The position numbers and the translations under genes are program-made. From Oscillospiraceae bacterium (GTDB lineage Bacteria; Bacillota; Clostridia; Oscillospirales; Ruminococcaceae), in assembly GCA_017435565.1 (NCBI GenBank), contig JAFSEU010000012.1, positions 38,155 to 102,154 on the forward strand: a DNA stretch of 64,000 nucleotides. The letters run 5' to 3'. Under the pieces are notes generated by a model. That model was not told the DNA's origin and did no database searches. It saw only the letters and a program-made list of their open reading frames with translations. Positions 36,799 to 45,650 of this stretch are shown piece by piece (the stretch's first letter is position 1; every line of letters begins with the position of its first letter).

Positions 36799-37878
36799 AT
36801 GAGACAGTACAAAGTTGGAATTATCGGAGCTACAGGCATGGTGGGACAGCGCTTTTTGCTGCTGCTTGAAAACCATCCCTGGTTCAATGTTGTTGCAGTT
36901 GCAGCCTCTCCCCGTTCAAAGGGCAAGCGTCTTGAAGATGCAATCGGCGCAAAATGGGCTTTTGAAACACCCATTCCCGAAAAATATAAGGATATGATTG
37001 TTTTTGACGCAACAGCTGATAAGGAAGAAATCGCTTCTATGGTAGATTTTGTTTTCTGCGCTGTTGATATGAAAAAGGATGAAATCAAGGCTTTGGAAGA
37101 GGCTTATGCTAAGCTTGAATGCCCTGTTTGCTCAAACAACTCAGCAAACAGACTTGTTGAAGATGTTCCCATGATTGTTCCCGAGCTTAACCCCGAACAC
37201 CTTGAGGTTATCGAGGCTCAGAAAAAGCGTCTTGGCACAAAGCGTGGCTTTATCGCCGTAAAATCCAACTGCTCAATCCAGAGCTATGTTCCCGCACTTC
37301 ACCCTCTGCGCAAGTTCGGCATCACAGATGTTCTGGCTTGCACATATCAGGCAATTTCGGGGGCTGGCAAAACATTTGAAACATGGCCTGAAATGGTTGA
37401 TAACCTTATTCCCTTTATCGGCGGCGAGGAAGAAAAATCCGAAGTTGAGCCTATGAAGGTTTGGGGTAGCGTTGAAGATGGCAAAATCGTTAAGGCTGTA
37501 ACACCCCTAATTACAACACAGTGCCTCAGAGTTCCTGTTTCCGATGGACATACAGCAGCTGTATTTGTAAAGTTTGAAAACAAGCCTGAAAGGGACGAAA
37601 TTCTCAAAATCTGGGAAGAATTTGCAGGTGAGCCTCAGACACTCAATCTGCCCAGCGCACCCAAGCAGTTTATTCACTATTTTGAAGAAGACAACAGACC
37701 CCAGGCACAGCTTGACCGCAATCTTGAAGGCGGTATGGCAGTTTCTGTCGGCCGACTCAGAGAAGATGTTATGTTTGATTACAAGTTTGTTTGCCTCTCT
37801 CACAACACACTCAGAGGCGCAGCAGGCGGCGGCGTTTTAATGGCTGAGCTTCTTGCTGCAAAGGGCTATTTTGACTGA
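36799..37878 (+). CDS. asd: Aspartate-semialdehyde dehydrogenase (archaeal/fungal-type)
   Basis: A 359-aa NADPH enzyme making aspartate semialdehyde for lysine, threonine and methionine. Start at the ATG at 36799; the in-frame TTG at 36781 overlaps the ribosome site GAAAGGAAG. The NADP motif is GIIGATGMVGQRF (residues ~8-20), the catalytic Cys is in KSNCSIQSYVP, and the catalytic His is in RVPVSDGHTAAV. The WPEMVDNLIPFIGGEEEK-type stretch and overall pattern fit the archaeal/fungal ASADH branch rather than the classic E. coli type. First gene after the lysine riboswitch. Confidence 0.95.
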   Translation: MRQYKVGIIGATGMVGQRFLLLLENHPWFNVVAVAASPRSKGKRLEDAIGAKWAFETPIPEKYKDMIVFDATADKEEIASMVDFVFCAVDMKKDEIKALEEAYAKLECPVCSNNSANRLVEDVPMIVPELNPEHLEVIEAQKKRLGTKRGFIAVKSNCSIQSYVPALHPLRKFGITDVLACTYQAISGAGKTFETWPEMVDNLIPFIGGEEEKSEVEPMKVWGSVEDGKIVKAVTPLITTQCLRVPVSDGHTAAVFVKFENKPERDEILKIWEEFAGEPQTLNLPSAPKQFIHYFEEDNRPQAQLDRNLEGGMAVSVGRLREDVMFDYKFVCLSHNTLRGAAGGGVLMAELLAAKGYFD

Positions 37879-37921
37879 TTATTTGATTTTGATGATATAA
37901 ACTGACAAAGGAGGATATTTT

Positions 37922-38803
37922 ATGAGTAATACTATTTTTACCGGTGCAGGCGTTGCTATTGTAACACCTATGAATCCTGATTTGAGCGTGAATTATGAAA
38001 AGCTCGGCGAATTGATTGATTTTCAGATTGAAAACGGCACCGATGCTATTATAATCTGCGGCACAACTGGCGAAAGCTCCACGCTCACCAACGAGGAGCA
38101 CAGCGAATGCATCCGTTATTGCGTAAATCGTGTTGCAAAGCGTGTTCCTGTAATTGCAGGCACAGGCTCAAATGATACAGCTTTTGCAATTGAGCTTTCG
38201 AAGCAGGCACAGGAAGACGGCGCAGATGCACTTTTACTTGTTACCCCTTATTATAATAAGACATCTCAGCGTGGTCTTGTTGCACATTTCAGCGCAATTG
38301 CCGATGCTGTTGATATTCCCTGCATTCTCTACAATGTTCCCTCAAGAACAGGACTTTCCATCTCTATCGATTCTTATATTGCACTTGCAAAGCATAAGAA
38401 TATAGTAGCAACAAAGGAAGCAAGCGGCAACTTCTCGCTTATGGCTCAGATTGCTGCTCATACCGATCTTGATATATATTCAGGAAACGATGACCAGCTT
38501 CTTCCTGCACTTGCACTTGGTGCAAAGGGCGTAATTTCGGTTTCTTCCAACATTATTCCTAAGCAGAAGCACGATATGGTTGCGCTTTATATGGAAGGCA
38601 AGACAGCTCAGGCACTTGAACTTCAGAACAAGTATCTTGATGTTGAAAATGCAATGTTTATGGATGTAAATCCCATTCCCGTAAAGGAAGCATGCAATAT
38701 TATGGGAATGAACGTCGGCGAATGCCGTCTGCCCCTTTACAAGATGAGCGATGCACAGATTGAAGCGCTTACAAACGAAATGAAGGCTGCAGGACTTATC
38801 TGA
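37922..38803 (+). CDS. dapA: 4-hydroxy-tetrahydrodipicolinate synthase
   Basis: A 293-aa TIM-barrel aldolase that condenses pyruvate with aspartate semialdehyde, the first step specific to DAP/lysine. The Schiff-base Lys is in IVATKEASG (~164), the catalytic Tyr in TPYYNKTS (~135), and the Thr pair in CGTTGESSTL (~44-53). AAAGGAGG precedes the ATG. The enzyme acts right after Asd, the gene before it, and supplies DapB, the gene after it. Confidence 0.97.
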   Translation: MSNTIFTGAGVAIVTPMNPDLSVNYEKLGELIDFQIENGTDAIIICGTTGESSTLTNEEHSECIRYCVNRVAKRVPVIAGTGSNDTAFAIELSKQAQEDGADALLLVTPYYNKTSQRGLVAHFSAIADAVDIPCILYNVPSRTGLSISIDSYIALAKHKNIVATKEASGNFSLMAQIAAHTDLDIYSGNDDQLLPALALGAKGVISVSSNIIPKQKHDMVALYMEGKTAQALELQNKYLDVENAMFMDVNPIPVKEACNIMGMNVGECRLPLYKMSDAQIEALTNEMKAAGLI

Positions 38804-38848
38804 AGCAAAATGCACACTGAAAATGTGCGGAATTGGAGCTGATAAAAG

Positions 38849-39598
38849 ATGGTTAATATTGCAATATGCGGCGCAAACGGAAAAATGGGCAGGATGGTCT
38901 ATTCCTGCGCTCTCGAAAGAGATGACATAAATGTTGTTTGCGGCGTTGATGTGAATACAAATACTTATGCGGATTTTCCGATTTACGAAAAGCCCTCGAT
39001 GATTAACGAAAAGGTTGACGTAATTGTTGATTATTCGCATCCGTCGGCGCTTTCCGATGTGCTCAGCTACGCCCTTACAAATGGGATTGCTGTGATTTTT
39101 GCAACAACGGGTTATTCTGAGCAGCAGATTGCCGAAATCAAAAAGGCTTCTGAGCAGATTCCGATTTTCTTTACATTCAATATGTCACTCGGAATAAATC
39201 TGCTTTGCGCATTGGCTAAGAAGGCGACCGAAGTTTTGGGAAATCAGTTTGATATTGAGATTATTGAGAAGCATCACAATCTTAAAATCGATGCGCCTAG
39301 CGGAACGGCAATTATGCTTGCAAATGCGATTAATGAAACGCTTGATAACCGTATGAATTATGAATATGACAGGCATTCAAGGCGTGAAAAGCGTAAATCC
39401 AACGAAATCGGAATGCACTCTGTCAGGGGTGGCACAATCGTCGGTGAGCATGAGATTATTTTTGCCGGCAAGGACGAGGTGATAAGCCTCAAGCACGAGG
39501 CACACTCAAAACAGGTTTTTGCGGTAGGCTCTCTTAATGCCGCAAGCTTTTTGAAGGGCAAACCGGCAGGGCTTTATGATATGAGCAGCGTGGTTTAG
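38849..39598 (+). CDS. dapB: 4-hydroxy-tetrahydrodipicolinate reductase
   Basis: A 249-aa NAD(P)H reductase. The nucleotide motif is ICGANGKMGRMV (residues ~5-16), the catalytic block is EKHHNLKIDAPSGTA (~143-157), and the substrate Arg/Lys region is SVRGGTIVGEHEI. Its product leads to meso-DAP for peptidoglycan and to lysine. It is the last gene of the riboswitch-controlled operon; the later dap genes are not in this window. Confidence 0.97.
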   Translation: MVNIAICGANGKMGRMVYSCALERDDINVVCGVDVNTNTYADFPIYEKPSMINEKVDVIVDYSHPSALSDVLSYALTNGIAVIFATTGYSEQQIAEIKKASEQIPIFFTFNMSLGINLLCALAKKATEVLGNQFDIEIIEKHHNLKIDAPSGTAIMLANAINETLDNRMNYEYDRHSRREKRKSNEIGMHSVRGGTIVGEHEIIFAGKDEVISLKHEAHSKQVFAVGSLNAASFLKGKPAGLYDMSSVV

Positions 39599-39605
39599 AA
39601 TCAAT

Positions 39606-39646
39606 ATTCCTCTCAGAGCATAGAAATGCCCCGGGAGGAATTTTTC
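39606..39646 (+). terminator. Probable terminator of the asd-dapA-dapB operon
   Basis: ATTCCTC pairs with GAGGAAT around an imperfect inner stem, followed by TTTTTC. Confidence 0.65.
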
Positions 39647-39654
39647 TTTATGTA

Positions 39655-39683
39655 TTGATTTTTGGACGTTTTGGTGATATAAT
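39655..39683 (+). promoter_or_regulatory. Promoter of the membrane protein before spo0A
   Basis: TTGATT (39655-39660), 17-bp spacer, TATAAT (39678-39683). Confidence 0.72.
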
Positions 39684-39731
39684 TGCTTTTGTGCGCAATA
39701 TGCGTATTAAACTTAAAGGATATGTGTAAAA

Positions 39732-40385
39732 ATGAGCAAGAAAAATAAATATAAGAGAAAGACAACGACGAAAAAATCTCCGGTTGTGATTGAAGGCATA
39801 GATAAGTCGGCTTTTGATGAGGAAGCGTACAGCAGCTTTATGTCGGGAAGCAGGCGTATCGAGCCGCCCAGAATGATTACGGACAAACAGGCAAGGCGTG
39901 GTAAAATCATTCGCACACTTCTTAAAATCGCAATGATAGTCTGCACCTGCTACTGGGCGGTTTTCAATAATATCCTTGCGGGAATCGGCATGGTTATAAA
40001 GCCCGAGAGTCAGATTCATCAATATGGCGTTCCGATGCTGATTGCAACAGGAATTGTGATTCTGGCTTCTGTTTTGGTTCTTAAAAATAAGAATATTCCT
40101 TCGATAATTACAGGCGCTGTGGGAATGGCAGCGGTGCTTGTTATTGTTGGTAATATGTGCGATGTGGTTGACGCACTTGCACTTTCAGATGAGAATTTTC
40201 AGATGATGTCGGACATTTATAAAAAACGACATAATCCGACAATGATTGTAGCGCTGTTTCAAGTGATATTGGCCGTTGTTCAGTATTTTAGCTATGAAGA
40301 ATCGGTAAAAAGGGCGAAACGCCGTCAGAAGAAGCTTGACGAGAAATATGCCGAGGCACCTAAAATTCTGGATGATAATGATTGA
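39732..40385 (+). CDS. Unknown membrane protein upstream of spo0A
   Basis: A 217-aa protein of no family I recognise. The first ~60 residues are cytosolic and strongly basic (KKNKYKRKTTTKK). About four hydrophobic helices follow (near residues 63-85, 96-113, 119-140 and 168-185). The tail is charged (RAKRRQKKLDEKYAEAPK) and cytosolic. AAAGGA precedes the ATG, and a good promoter lies 50 nt upstream. It is 161 bp before spo0A, which has its own promoter, so the two may be independently expressed. Confidence 0.72.
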   Translation: MSKKNKYKRKTTTKKSPVVIEGIDKSAFDEEAYSSFMSGSRRIEPPRMITDKQARRGKIIRTLLKIAMIVCTCYWAVFNNILAGIGMVIKPESQIHQYGVPMLIATGIVILASVLVLKNKNIPSIITGAVGMAAVLVIVGNMCDVVDALALSDENFQMMSDIYKKRHNPTMIVALFQVILAVVQYFSYEESVKRAKRRQKKLDEKYAEAPKILDDND

Positions 40386-40418
40386 TTAAGCTGATTTCAG
40401 TCAGCAGACTTTGCTTTG

Positions 40419-40435
40419 TGTCGAATAATGTCGAA
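40419..40435 (+). promoter_or_regulatory. Two tandem 0A boxes upstream of spo0A
   Basis: TGTCGAA occurs exactly at 40419-40425 and again at 40429-40435, 10 bp apart (one helical turn). A third near match (TATCGAA on the minus strand) lies at 40450-40456. The known 0A-box core is TGNCGAA. The position ~50 bp before the promoter suggests Spo0A autoregulation. Confidence 0.8.
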
Positions 40436-40483
40436 TTTTGTAATAAATATTCGATAAAAAGACAAAATTTATTCAAAAACCTC

Positions 40484-40512
40484 TTGCAAAATGTAGAAAC
40501 ATATGTTATTAT
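40484..40512 (+). promoter_or_regulatory. Promoter of spo0A
   Basis: TTGCAA (40484-40489), 17-bp spacer, TATTAT (40507-40512). An overlapping TATAAT at 40510-40515 has a 20-bp spacer. Confidence 0.6.
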
Positions 40513-40546
40513 AATGCTACAACAAAGCTAAGGGGGACATTAAAAA

Positions 40547-41326
40547 ATGGTCACAGAAAAAGCAAAGGTAATGATTGGCGACGATTCAATTGAATTTGGT
40601 ATTGCGTGCGCAAGCAAGCTGAGGAAAATGGGACTTTTTGCCGTAACACGTCCGAAGGATGGAACAAAGATTTTTGAAGAAATCCGCAAGGAAACGCCGG
40701 ATGTTGTCGTAATAGACGCAGTTCTTCCGAATATGGATGCCATAGAAATCATCAAGAAGGTCAGCACTCTCAGAATCAAAAAGCCTGAATTTGTTGTTGT
40801 ATCCGCATATGACAACAGCTTTCTGCAAAGCGAGGTCATAGCATCGGGTGCAGCATATTTTATGCTCAAGCCAATTGATTTTGACGTGCTTGCCGACAGG
40901 GTTTATTCTCTGGCACAGAAGGAAAAGCTCAGCGAGGAAAAGACCTTGCAGGATGTGGAGATCGTTGTAACCGACGTGATTCATCAGCTTGGTGTACCTG
41001 CACACATCAAGGGCTATCATTATTTGCGTGCGGCTATTATTGCATCGCTTGAGGACAGAGAATTGCTTGAAAGCATTACAAAGGCGCTGTATCCGACAGT
41101 TGCCGAGAAGTATAACACAACATCATCAAGGGTTGAAAGGGCAATCCGTCATGCAATTGAAATTGCGTGGGACAGGGGAGATATCGAAACCCTCAACTCA
41201 TATTTCGGATATACGGTAAATACAGGTAAGGGTAAGCCGACAAACAGCGAGTTTATTGCTTTGATAACTGATAAGCTGAGGCTGCAGTTCAAATCATCGT
41301 CTGTCCTTACTGTAAATAATAAATAA
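40547..41326 (+). CDS. spo0A: Sporulation master response regulator Spo0A
   Basis: A 259-aa regulator. Receiver domain (residues ~5-120): acidic pair Asp12-Asp13, phosphoacceptor Asp57 in [10 protein letters not shown], Lys108 in MLKPIDFD. The C-terminal DNA-binding domain (~150-255) has the Spo0A-specific text [37 protein letters not shown] and [20 protein letters not shown], shown here in parts; the recognition helix [12 protein letters not shown] is intact. It switches on sporulation genes when phosphorylated. AAGGGGG precedes the ATG; two 0A boxes lie upstream. This is strong evidence for a spore-forming lineage. Confidence 0.97.
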   Translation: MVTEKAKVMIGDDSIEFGIACASKLRKMGLFAVTRPKDGTKIFEEIRKETPDVVVIDAVLPNMDAIEIIKKVSTLRIKKPEFVVVSAYDNSFLQSEVIASGAAYFMLKPIDFDVLADRVYSLAQKEKLSEEKTLQDVEIVVTDVIHQLGVPAHIKGYHYLRAAIIASLEDRELLESITKALYPTVAEKYNTTSSRVERAIRHAIEIAWDRGDIETLNSYFGYTVNTGKGKPTNSEFIALITDKLRLQFKSSSVLTVNNK

Positions 41327-41342
41327 AGGCAGGATATTTTAT

Positions 41343-41846
41343 ATGTCAATGGTCGAAATCGCAAAGAACGATTTACAGCTCAATCCTTTCACAAAGCTCG
41401 ACAAGCAATGGTTTTTGCTGACAGCGGGCGATATCAGCTCATACAACACGATGACGGCTTCGTGGGGCGCACTTGGCACAATATGGAATAAAAGTGCAGT
41501 CACAGCTTATGTGCGTCATTCAAGAAAAACCTTTGAATTTATGGAAACTTGCGATTATTTTACCGTTTCGTTTTTTGGTGAGGAATATCGCAGCGCTTTA
41601 AGCTTTTGCGGAAAATATTCGGGACGTGATTATGATAAGGCAAAGGAAACAGGACTTACGCCGATTGAGATGGATGGCAGCGTTTCTTTTGAGCAAGCTG
41701 AACTTGTAATAGTTTGCAGAAAGTTGTATTCTCAGGATTTTGACCTTGCAAATATGGATAAAAACTGCGCCGGCACATTCTATGCGGGCGATTCGATTCA
41801 CCGTGCATACATCGGCGAGGTTGTAAAGATTTATAAAAAAGTATAA
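41343..41846 (+). CDS. Flavin reductase-like FMN-binding protein
   Basis: A 167-aa protein of the flavin reductase-like split-barrel family. Seen: NTMTASWGALGTIWNKS (residues ~36-52), the FMN-phosphate loop equivalent, and YVRHSRKTFEFMETCDYF and SFCGKYSGRDYDK further on. Related proteins bind FMN and act as small reductases or electron-transfer proteins; the partner is unknown. It starts 16 bp after spo0A, so it is probably co-transcribed from the spo0A promoter. Confidence 0.82.
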   Translation: MSMVEIAKNDLQLNPFTKLDKQWFLLTAGDISSYNTMTASWGALGTIWNKSAVTAYVRHSRKTFEFMETCDYFTVSFFGEEYRSALSFCGKYSGRDYDKAKETGLTPIEMDGSVSFEQAELVIVCRKLYSQDFDLANMDKNCAGTFYAGDSIHRAYIGEVVKIYKKV

Positions 41847-41870
41847 AGAAAAGCTTGTGTCGAACAAAGA

Positions 41871-41908
41871 TTTAACCCCTTGCATTTTTGATATGCAAGG
41901 GGTTTTCT
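41871..41908. terminator. Bidirectional terminator
   Basis: AACCCCTTGCAT pairs with ATGCAAGGGGTT, T-rich on both sides, between convergent genes. Confidence 0.85.
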
Positions 41909-41921
41909 GATTTAAAAAATA

Positions 41922-44204
41922 TCAATTGTCGGCTTTTCTGATTTCGGCACGCTTGATTTTTCCGCTGCCGACTGTTTTGGGAAGCTCATCAAAGAACTCA
42001 ACAATTCTGGGATATTTATAAGGAGCAGTATGGCTCTTGACATAGCTCTGGATTTCCTTCTTGAGTTCCTCGGAAGGCTCTTTGTCCTTTACAAGAACGA
42101 TGTTTGCCTTGACAACCTGACCTCTTATCGGGTCGGGAGCGCCTGTTACAGCACACTCAAGAACATATGGAAGCTCCATTATGATGCTTTCGATTTCAAA
42201 CGGCCCGATGCGGTAGCCCGATGACTTGATAAGGTCATCGACTCTGCCGACGTACCAGAAATATCCGTCCTCATCGCGCCAAGCGGTGTCGCCTGTGTGG
42301 TAAACATCGTCGTGCCATGCCTCTTTTGTCTTTTCCTCGTCGCGGTAATATCCACAGTAAAGACCGCAGGGGATTTCCTTATCTGTGCGGATGACAATTT
42401 CGCCGGTTTCGCCGACAGCGGCGCTTTTTCCATCAGGAAGAATGATGTCAACATCAAAAAGGGGAGAAGGTTTGCCCATTGAGCCGGGCTTGGGTTCCAT
42501 TCCCACAAAGTTTGCAACAGCAAGAGTTGTTTCTGTCTGACCGAAGCCTTCCATAAGCTTCAAGCCGGTTGCGTTATAGAACTGCTGGAACACCTCGGGG
42601 TTGAGCGCTTCGCCTGCGATTGTTGCATATTTGAGTGAAGAAAGGTCATATTTTGAGAGATCTTCCTTGATGAAGAAACGATACATCGTGGGAGGTGCGC
42701 AGAATGTTGTGATGTTATATTTTTTGAAAAGGGGAAGAATATCGTCTGCGCTGAACTTATCAAAGTCATATACAAATACTGCGCCTTCGCACATCCACTG
42801 ACCGTAAAGCTTGCCCCAGAGAGCCTTGCCCCAGCCTGTATCGGAAATGGTCAGGTGAATTCCCTCGGGGTCAACGTTGTGCCACTGATTTGCAGTAAGA
42901 TAATGGCCGAGTGCGTATTTATAATTATGTGCAGCAATTTTGGGATTGCCGGTTGTGCCCGAGGTGAAGAACATCAGCATTTTGTCGCTTCCGCAGGGCG
43001 AATCGGCTTTGCGCTCGTAAACATCGGAGAAATTGAGATATTCTTCGTCGAAGCAATGCCATTTTTCACGCTTGCCGTTGGCAATTACCATAACCTTAAG
43101 ATCCTTTGAATTTTCGGCCGCTAATTCTGCCTGATGAGCTGTGTCGCCGTCAGAGGTGCAGATGATAGCCTTAACGCTGGCTGAATCAAAACGATATTCA
43201 AAGTCATGTTTCTGCAAAAGGTTTGTTGCGGGAATTGCAATTGCGCCGATTTTGTGCAAAGCGAGAATTGAGAACCAGAACTGATAATGCCTCTTGAGAA
43301 CCAGCATTACGGTGTCACCCTTCTGGATTCCGAGTGATTCAAAATAGTTTGCGGTTCTGTTCACGTTCTTTGCCATTTCTGAGAAGGAGAAGATACGTTC
43401 GTTCTTTTCGCGGTCAAGGTGAACCATTGCGGTCTTATCCGGACATTTTTCTGCCAGAGCATCCACAACGTCAAATGCAAAGTTAAAGCTTTCCTCGTTT
43501 GTATATTTTATGCTGTTTACAATGCCGTTTTCGTCAAAGCCGGTCTGAACGAATTTGTCGATGACGCGGTTCTGCTTTACAACCTGTGTTTTTTCAGCTT
43601 CAAAGAACTCACTCGGCTCGCTGTATTCAGCACCGTTTTCATCGCTGAGAACGATTGAAATAAATTCACAGTCGGCACCGTTTGCGGCAACCATTCCGTG
43701 TGCGCATGAGCTGGAATAATATGCAGTATCGCCTTCATTGAGGATTTCGGTATGTCCGTCAACAACCAGCTTCAGTGAGCCTTTAAGGATTATATTGATT
43801 TCCTGTCCCTTATGGCGGCTGAGCATAATGGGTTTTGTTTCGTCTTCGGCATTGTAGGGAACTTTTACATAAAAGGGCTCAGCGAGTCTGTCTTTGAACA
43901 TAGGAGCAAGATTGCGGTATGAAAAGCCCTTTCTTCTTGCAATCGGCAGACCGTCGCCGCTTCTGACAATGCTGTATGTGTTGAGCGTAGGGCTTGTGCC
44001 TTTGAGAAGGTCAGTAACGTCAACGCCGAAACGCTGTGCGCATTTGAAAATGAAGGTGAAGCTATAATCGCGGCTTCCGCTTTCGTATTCAACATAATCA
44101 TTTACGGAAACTTCTGTGCACTGTGCCATTTCTTCAACGGAAATTTCAAGAATTTCGCGCAGACCCTTTATACGTTGTGCAATTTCTTTGATTCTCTGTT
44201 CCAT
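41922..44204 (-). CDS. HTH-cupin-acyl-CoA synthetase (AMP-forming) fusion
   Basis: A 760-aa three-part protein. Residues ~5-70 form an XRE-type helix-turn-helix (LREILEISVEEMAQCTEVSVN). Residues ~105-190 form a cupin sensor (HKGQEINIILKGSLKLVVDG in part, LNEGDTAYY). Residues ~225-757 are an adenylate-forming ligase: P-loop FFTSGTTGNPK (~414-424), EGFGQTETT, YHTGDTAWRDEDGYFWYVGR in part, and the catalytic Lys in GSGKIKRAEIR. It looks closest to medium-chain or aromatic acyl-CoA synthetases. XRE-cupin proteins without a ligase are common regulators, and the fusion suggests one protein that both senses and activates an acid. The gene lies behind a T-box leader. Confidence 0.9.
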   Translation of the reverse strand: MEQRIKEIAQRIKGLREILEISVEEMAQCTEVSVNDYVEYESGSRDYSFTFIFKCAQRFGVDVTDLLKGTSPTLNTYSIVRSGDGLPIARRKGFSYRNLAPMFKDRLAEPFYVKVPYNAEDETKPIMLSRHKGQEINIILKGSLKLVVDGHTEILNEGDTAYYSSSCAHGMVAANGADCEFISIVLSDENGAEYSEPSEFFEAEKTQVVKQNRVIDKFVQTGFDENGIVNSIKYTNEESFNFAFDVVDALAEKCPDKTAMVHLDREKNERIFSFSEMAKNVNRTANYFESLGIQKGDTVMLVLKRHYQFWFSILALHKIGAIAIPATNLLQKHDFEYRFDSASVKAIICTSDGDTAHQAELAAENSKDLKVMVIANGKREKWHCFDEEYLNFSDVYERKADSPCGSDKMLMFFTSGTTGNPKIAAHNYKYALGHYLTANQWHNVDPEGIHLTISDTGWGKALWGKLYGQWMCEGAVFVYDFDKFSADDILPLFKKYNITTFCAPPTMYRFFIKEDLSKYDLSSLKYATIAGEALNPEVFQQFYNATGLKLMEGFGQTETTLAVANFVGMEPKPGSMGKPSPLFDVDIILPDGKSAAVGETGEIVIRTDKEIPCGLYCGYYRDEEKTKEAWHDDVYHTGDTAWRDEDGYFWYVGRVDDLIKSSGYRIGPFEIESIIMELPYVLECAVTGAPDPIRGQVVKANIVLVKDKEPSEELKKEIQSYVKSHTAPYKYPRIVEFFDELPKTVGSGKIKRAEIRKADN

Positions 44205-44220
44205 AATCCGGATTCTCCTT

Positions 44221-44540
44221 TAAATTTTAGTATTAGAAAAGTCGCATCAAAAACAAAAAACGTCTCAAGCAACTTATGCTTGAGACGAGATAAACACCCG
44301 CGGTACCACTCAAATTGCACGATTGTTTATGTATCGTGCCACTTAAAGGATTCAATCAAATCCCGCACCTTAACGCGGCATACGGAAGGCATCTACTGAA
44401 GACTTTAAGCCTTTTTCGGACCTTCAGCTCGGAAGTGATGGGCATATGAATACTCAAAAGCGCCGCCTTTCAGCATAATGGCAGGCTCTCTGTCAGCTTT
44501 TTTGTAATCAGCCGTCTTCGTCACAGCTTTTCTATGCGAT
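44221..44540 (-). ncRNA. T-box leader, probably tRNA-Phe responsive
   Basis: On the minus strand the T-box element TGAGTGGTACCGCG (44312-44299) precedes a terminator. Stem I is visible: GCCTGCC/GGCGGC and AAAAAGC/GCTTTT arms around a specifier loop reading GAGTA-TTC-A, which fits the usual pattern of specifier codon followed by A; TTC means Phe. TAT (Tyr) is the alternative. The variable T-box base is T, matching a tRNA with A73. Uncharged tRNA should open the terminator and switch on the fusion ligase. Confidence 0.88.
44255..44287 (-). terminator. T-box regulatory terminator
   Basis: CGTCTCAAGC pairs with GCTTGAGACG around a 7-nt loop, followed by TTTTTTG on the minus strand. Confidence 0.9.
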
Positions 44541-44541
44541 T

Positions 44542-44570
44542 ATGATATCACATTGATTTATTTTTGTCAA
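44542..44570 (-). promoter_or_regulatory. Promoter of the T-box transcript
   Basis: On the minus strand TTGACA (44570-44565), 17-bp spacer, TATCAT (44547-44542). Confidence 0.78.
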
Positions 44571-44593
44571 GAGGTAATTTTAAAAAAATTCTC

Positions 44594-45079
44594 TTAGTTG
44601 TTATTTGTTTGTCTTGAGCTTCTCTTGCCCTTTGACGAATCGTTGATAGCCTGTCTTGTGCGTTTGACGTCCGCAAGACCTGTTGTAAGATACACCTCAG
44701 TCTGGTTGAGGATATTGTCGATATATTCATTTGCGGCATTGCGCATTTCCTTTGCTCTTGACTGAGCCTGAGCCAGAACGTCGTTTGCACGCTGCTTTGC
44801 TTCCTTCAATATTTCTTCCTGTGAAACTATGACCTTTGCACGCTCTTCGGCGCGGCGCACGATGTTTTCAGCCTTGTTCTCGGCCTCTTTCATAATTCTT
44901 TCGCAGTCAAAATCGATAAGCTTTGCACGTTTTATTTCCTGCGGAAGGTTGAGTCTGATTTCGTTGATGAGGTCACGCATTCTTTCAGCGTCGACAATAC
45001 ATTTCTGCGAAGAAAAGGGGACTGTGGGAGCTTTGTCAATCTGCTCGTCCATCATTTCAAGGATGTCATCGATGTTCAT
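44594..45079 (-). CDS. Coiled-coil ATP-synthase-B-like protein
   Basis: A 161-aa soluble protein with one long Ala/Glu/Arg-rich coiled coil at residues ~55-125 (ENKAENIVRRAEERAKVI, LAQAQSRAKEMRNAANEY), like subunit b/H stalk proteins but without a membrane helix. The C-terminal tail is basic and Asn-rich. Proteins of this type are commonly found after coaD in Clostridia and remain uncharacterised. It is the last gene of the rsmD-coaD group, ending next to the T-box promoter. Confidence 0.78.
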   Translation of the reverse strand: MNIDDILEMMDEQIDKAPTVPFSSQKCIVDAERMRDLINEIRLNLPQEIKRAKLIDFDCERIMKEAENKAENIVRRAEERAKVIVSQEEILKEAKQRANDVLAQAQSRAKEMRNAANEYIDNILNQTEVYLTTGLADVKRTRQAINDSSKGKRSSRQTNNN

Positions 45080-45141
45080 AAATTTCTCCGTTTCCGCTGC
45101 TTGTTGCAGCTTTTTGTATTTTGATGTATATTTTTGTTATG

Positions 45142-45645
45142 TTAATCTGTTTTTACCTGTTTTGTAAGTCTGTCCTTTATATCATAAAGGATACTGGGCG
45201 AAACAAAATGGCTTATGTCGCCCCCGAAGCTTGCAATCTGCTTGACAACGCTTGAGCTCAAGTACATATTTTCGGCGCTGGTTGTCAGAAAGACGGTTTC
45301 GGCGTCAGCATAAAGCTTTTTGTTGGCGAGTGCCATCTGAAATTCATATTCAAAGTCGCTGACCGCACGCAGACCCTTGACAATTGCAATCGCTTTCTTT
45401 TCACGGACATAATCGGCAAGCAGACCTTCAAGCACGTCGATTTCAACATTGGGTATGCCTTTTGTGACGGTTTCAAGCATTTTTACACGTTCGGCTGTCG
45501 TAAAGCTGTAGGTCTTTGCGGCGTTGATTGAAACAAGAACAATAACCCTGTCAAACAGCTTTGAGGCACGGTTTATGATGTCGATATGTCCTAAGGTTAC
45601 AGGGTCAAAGCTTCCAGGACATACCGCAAGCTTTTCTGTTGTCAT
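45142..45645 (-). CDS. coaD: Phosphopantetheine adenylyltransferase
   Basis: A 167-aa nucleotidyltransferase that makes dephospho-CoA. Motifs: PGSFDPVTLGHIDII (residues ~9-23) with the HxGH-type site TLGH, KGLRAVSDFEYEFQMA (~89-104) and the C-terminal LSSSVVKQIASFGGD. It starts 5 bp after rsmD, the standard pairing in Firmicutes. Confidence 0.97.
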   Translation of the reverse strand: MTTEKLAVCPGSFDPVTLGHIDIINRASKLFDRVIVLVSINAAKTYSFTTAERVKMLETVTKGIPNVEIDVLEGLLADYVREKKAIAIVKGLRAVSDFEYEFQMALANKKLYADAETVFLTTSAENMYLSSSVVKQIASFGGDISHFVSPSILYDIKDRLTKQVKTD

Positions 45646-45650
45646 AATGT

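Noticed and set aside
36657..36869. 70-codon plus ORF overlapping the riboswitch terminator
   Set aside because: It overlaps the L-box, its terminator and the asd start in another frame; no ribosome site.
41858..41864. 0A box TGTCGAA after the flavin reductase gene
   Set aside because: It sits between convergent gene ends, not at a promoter, so it is probably a chance match.
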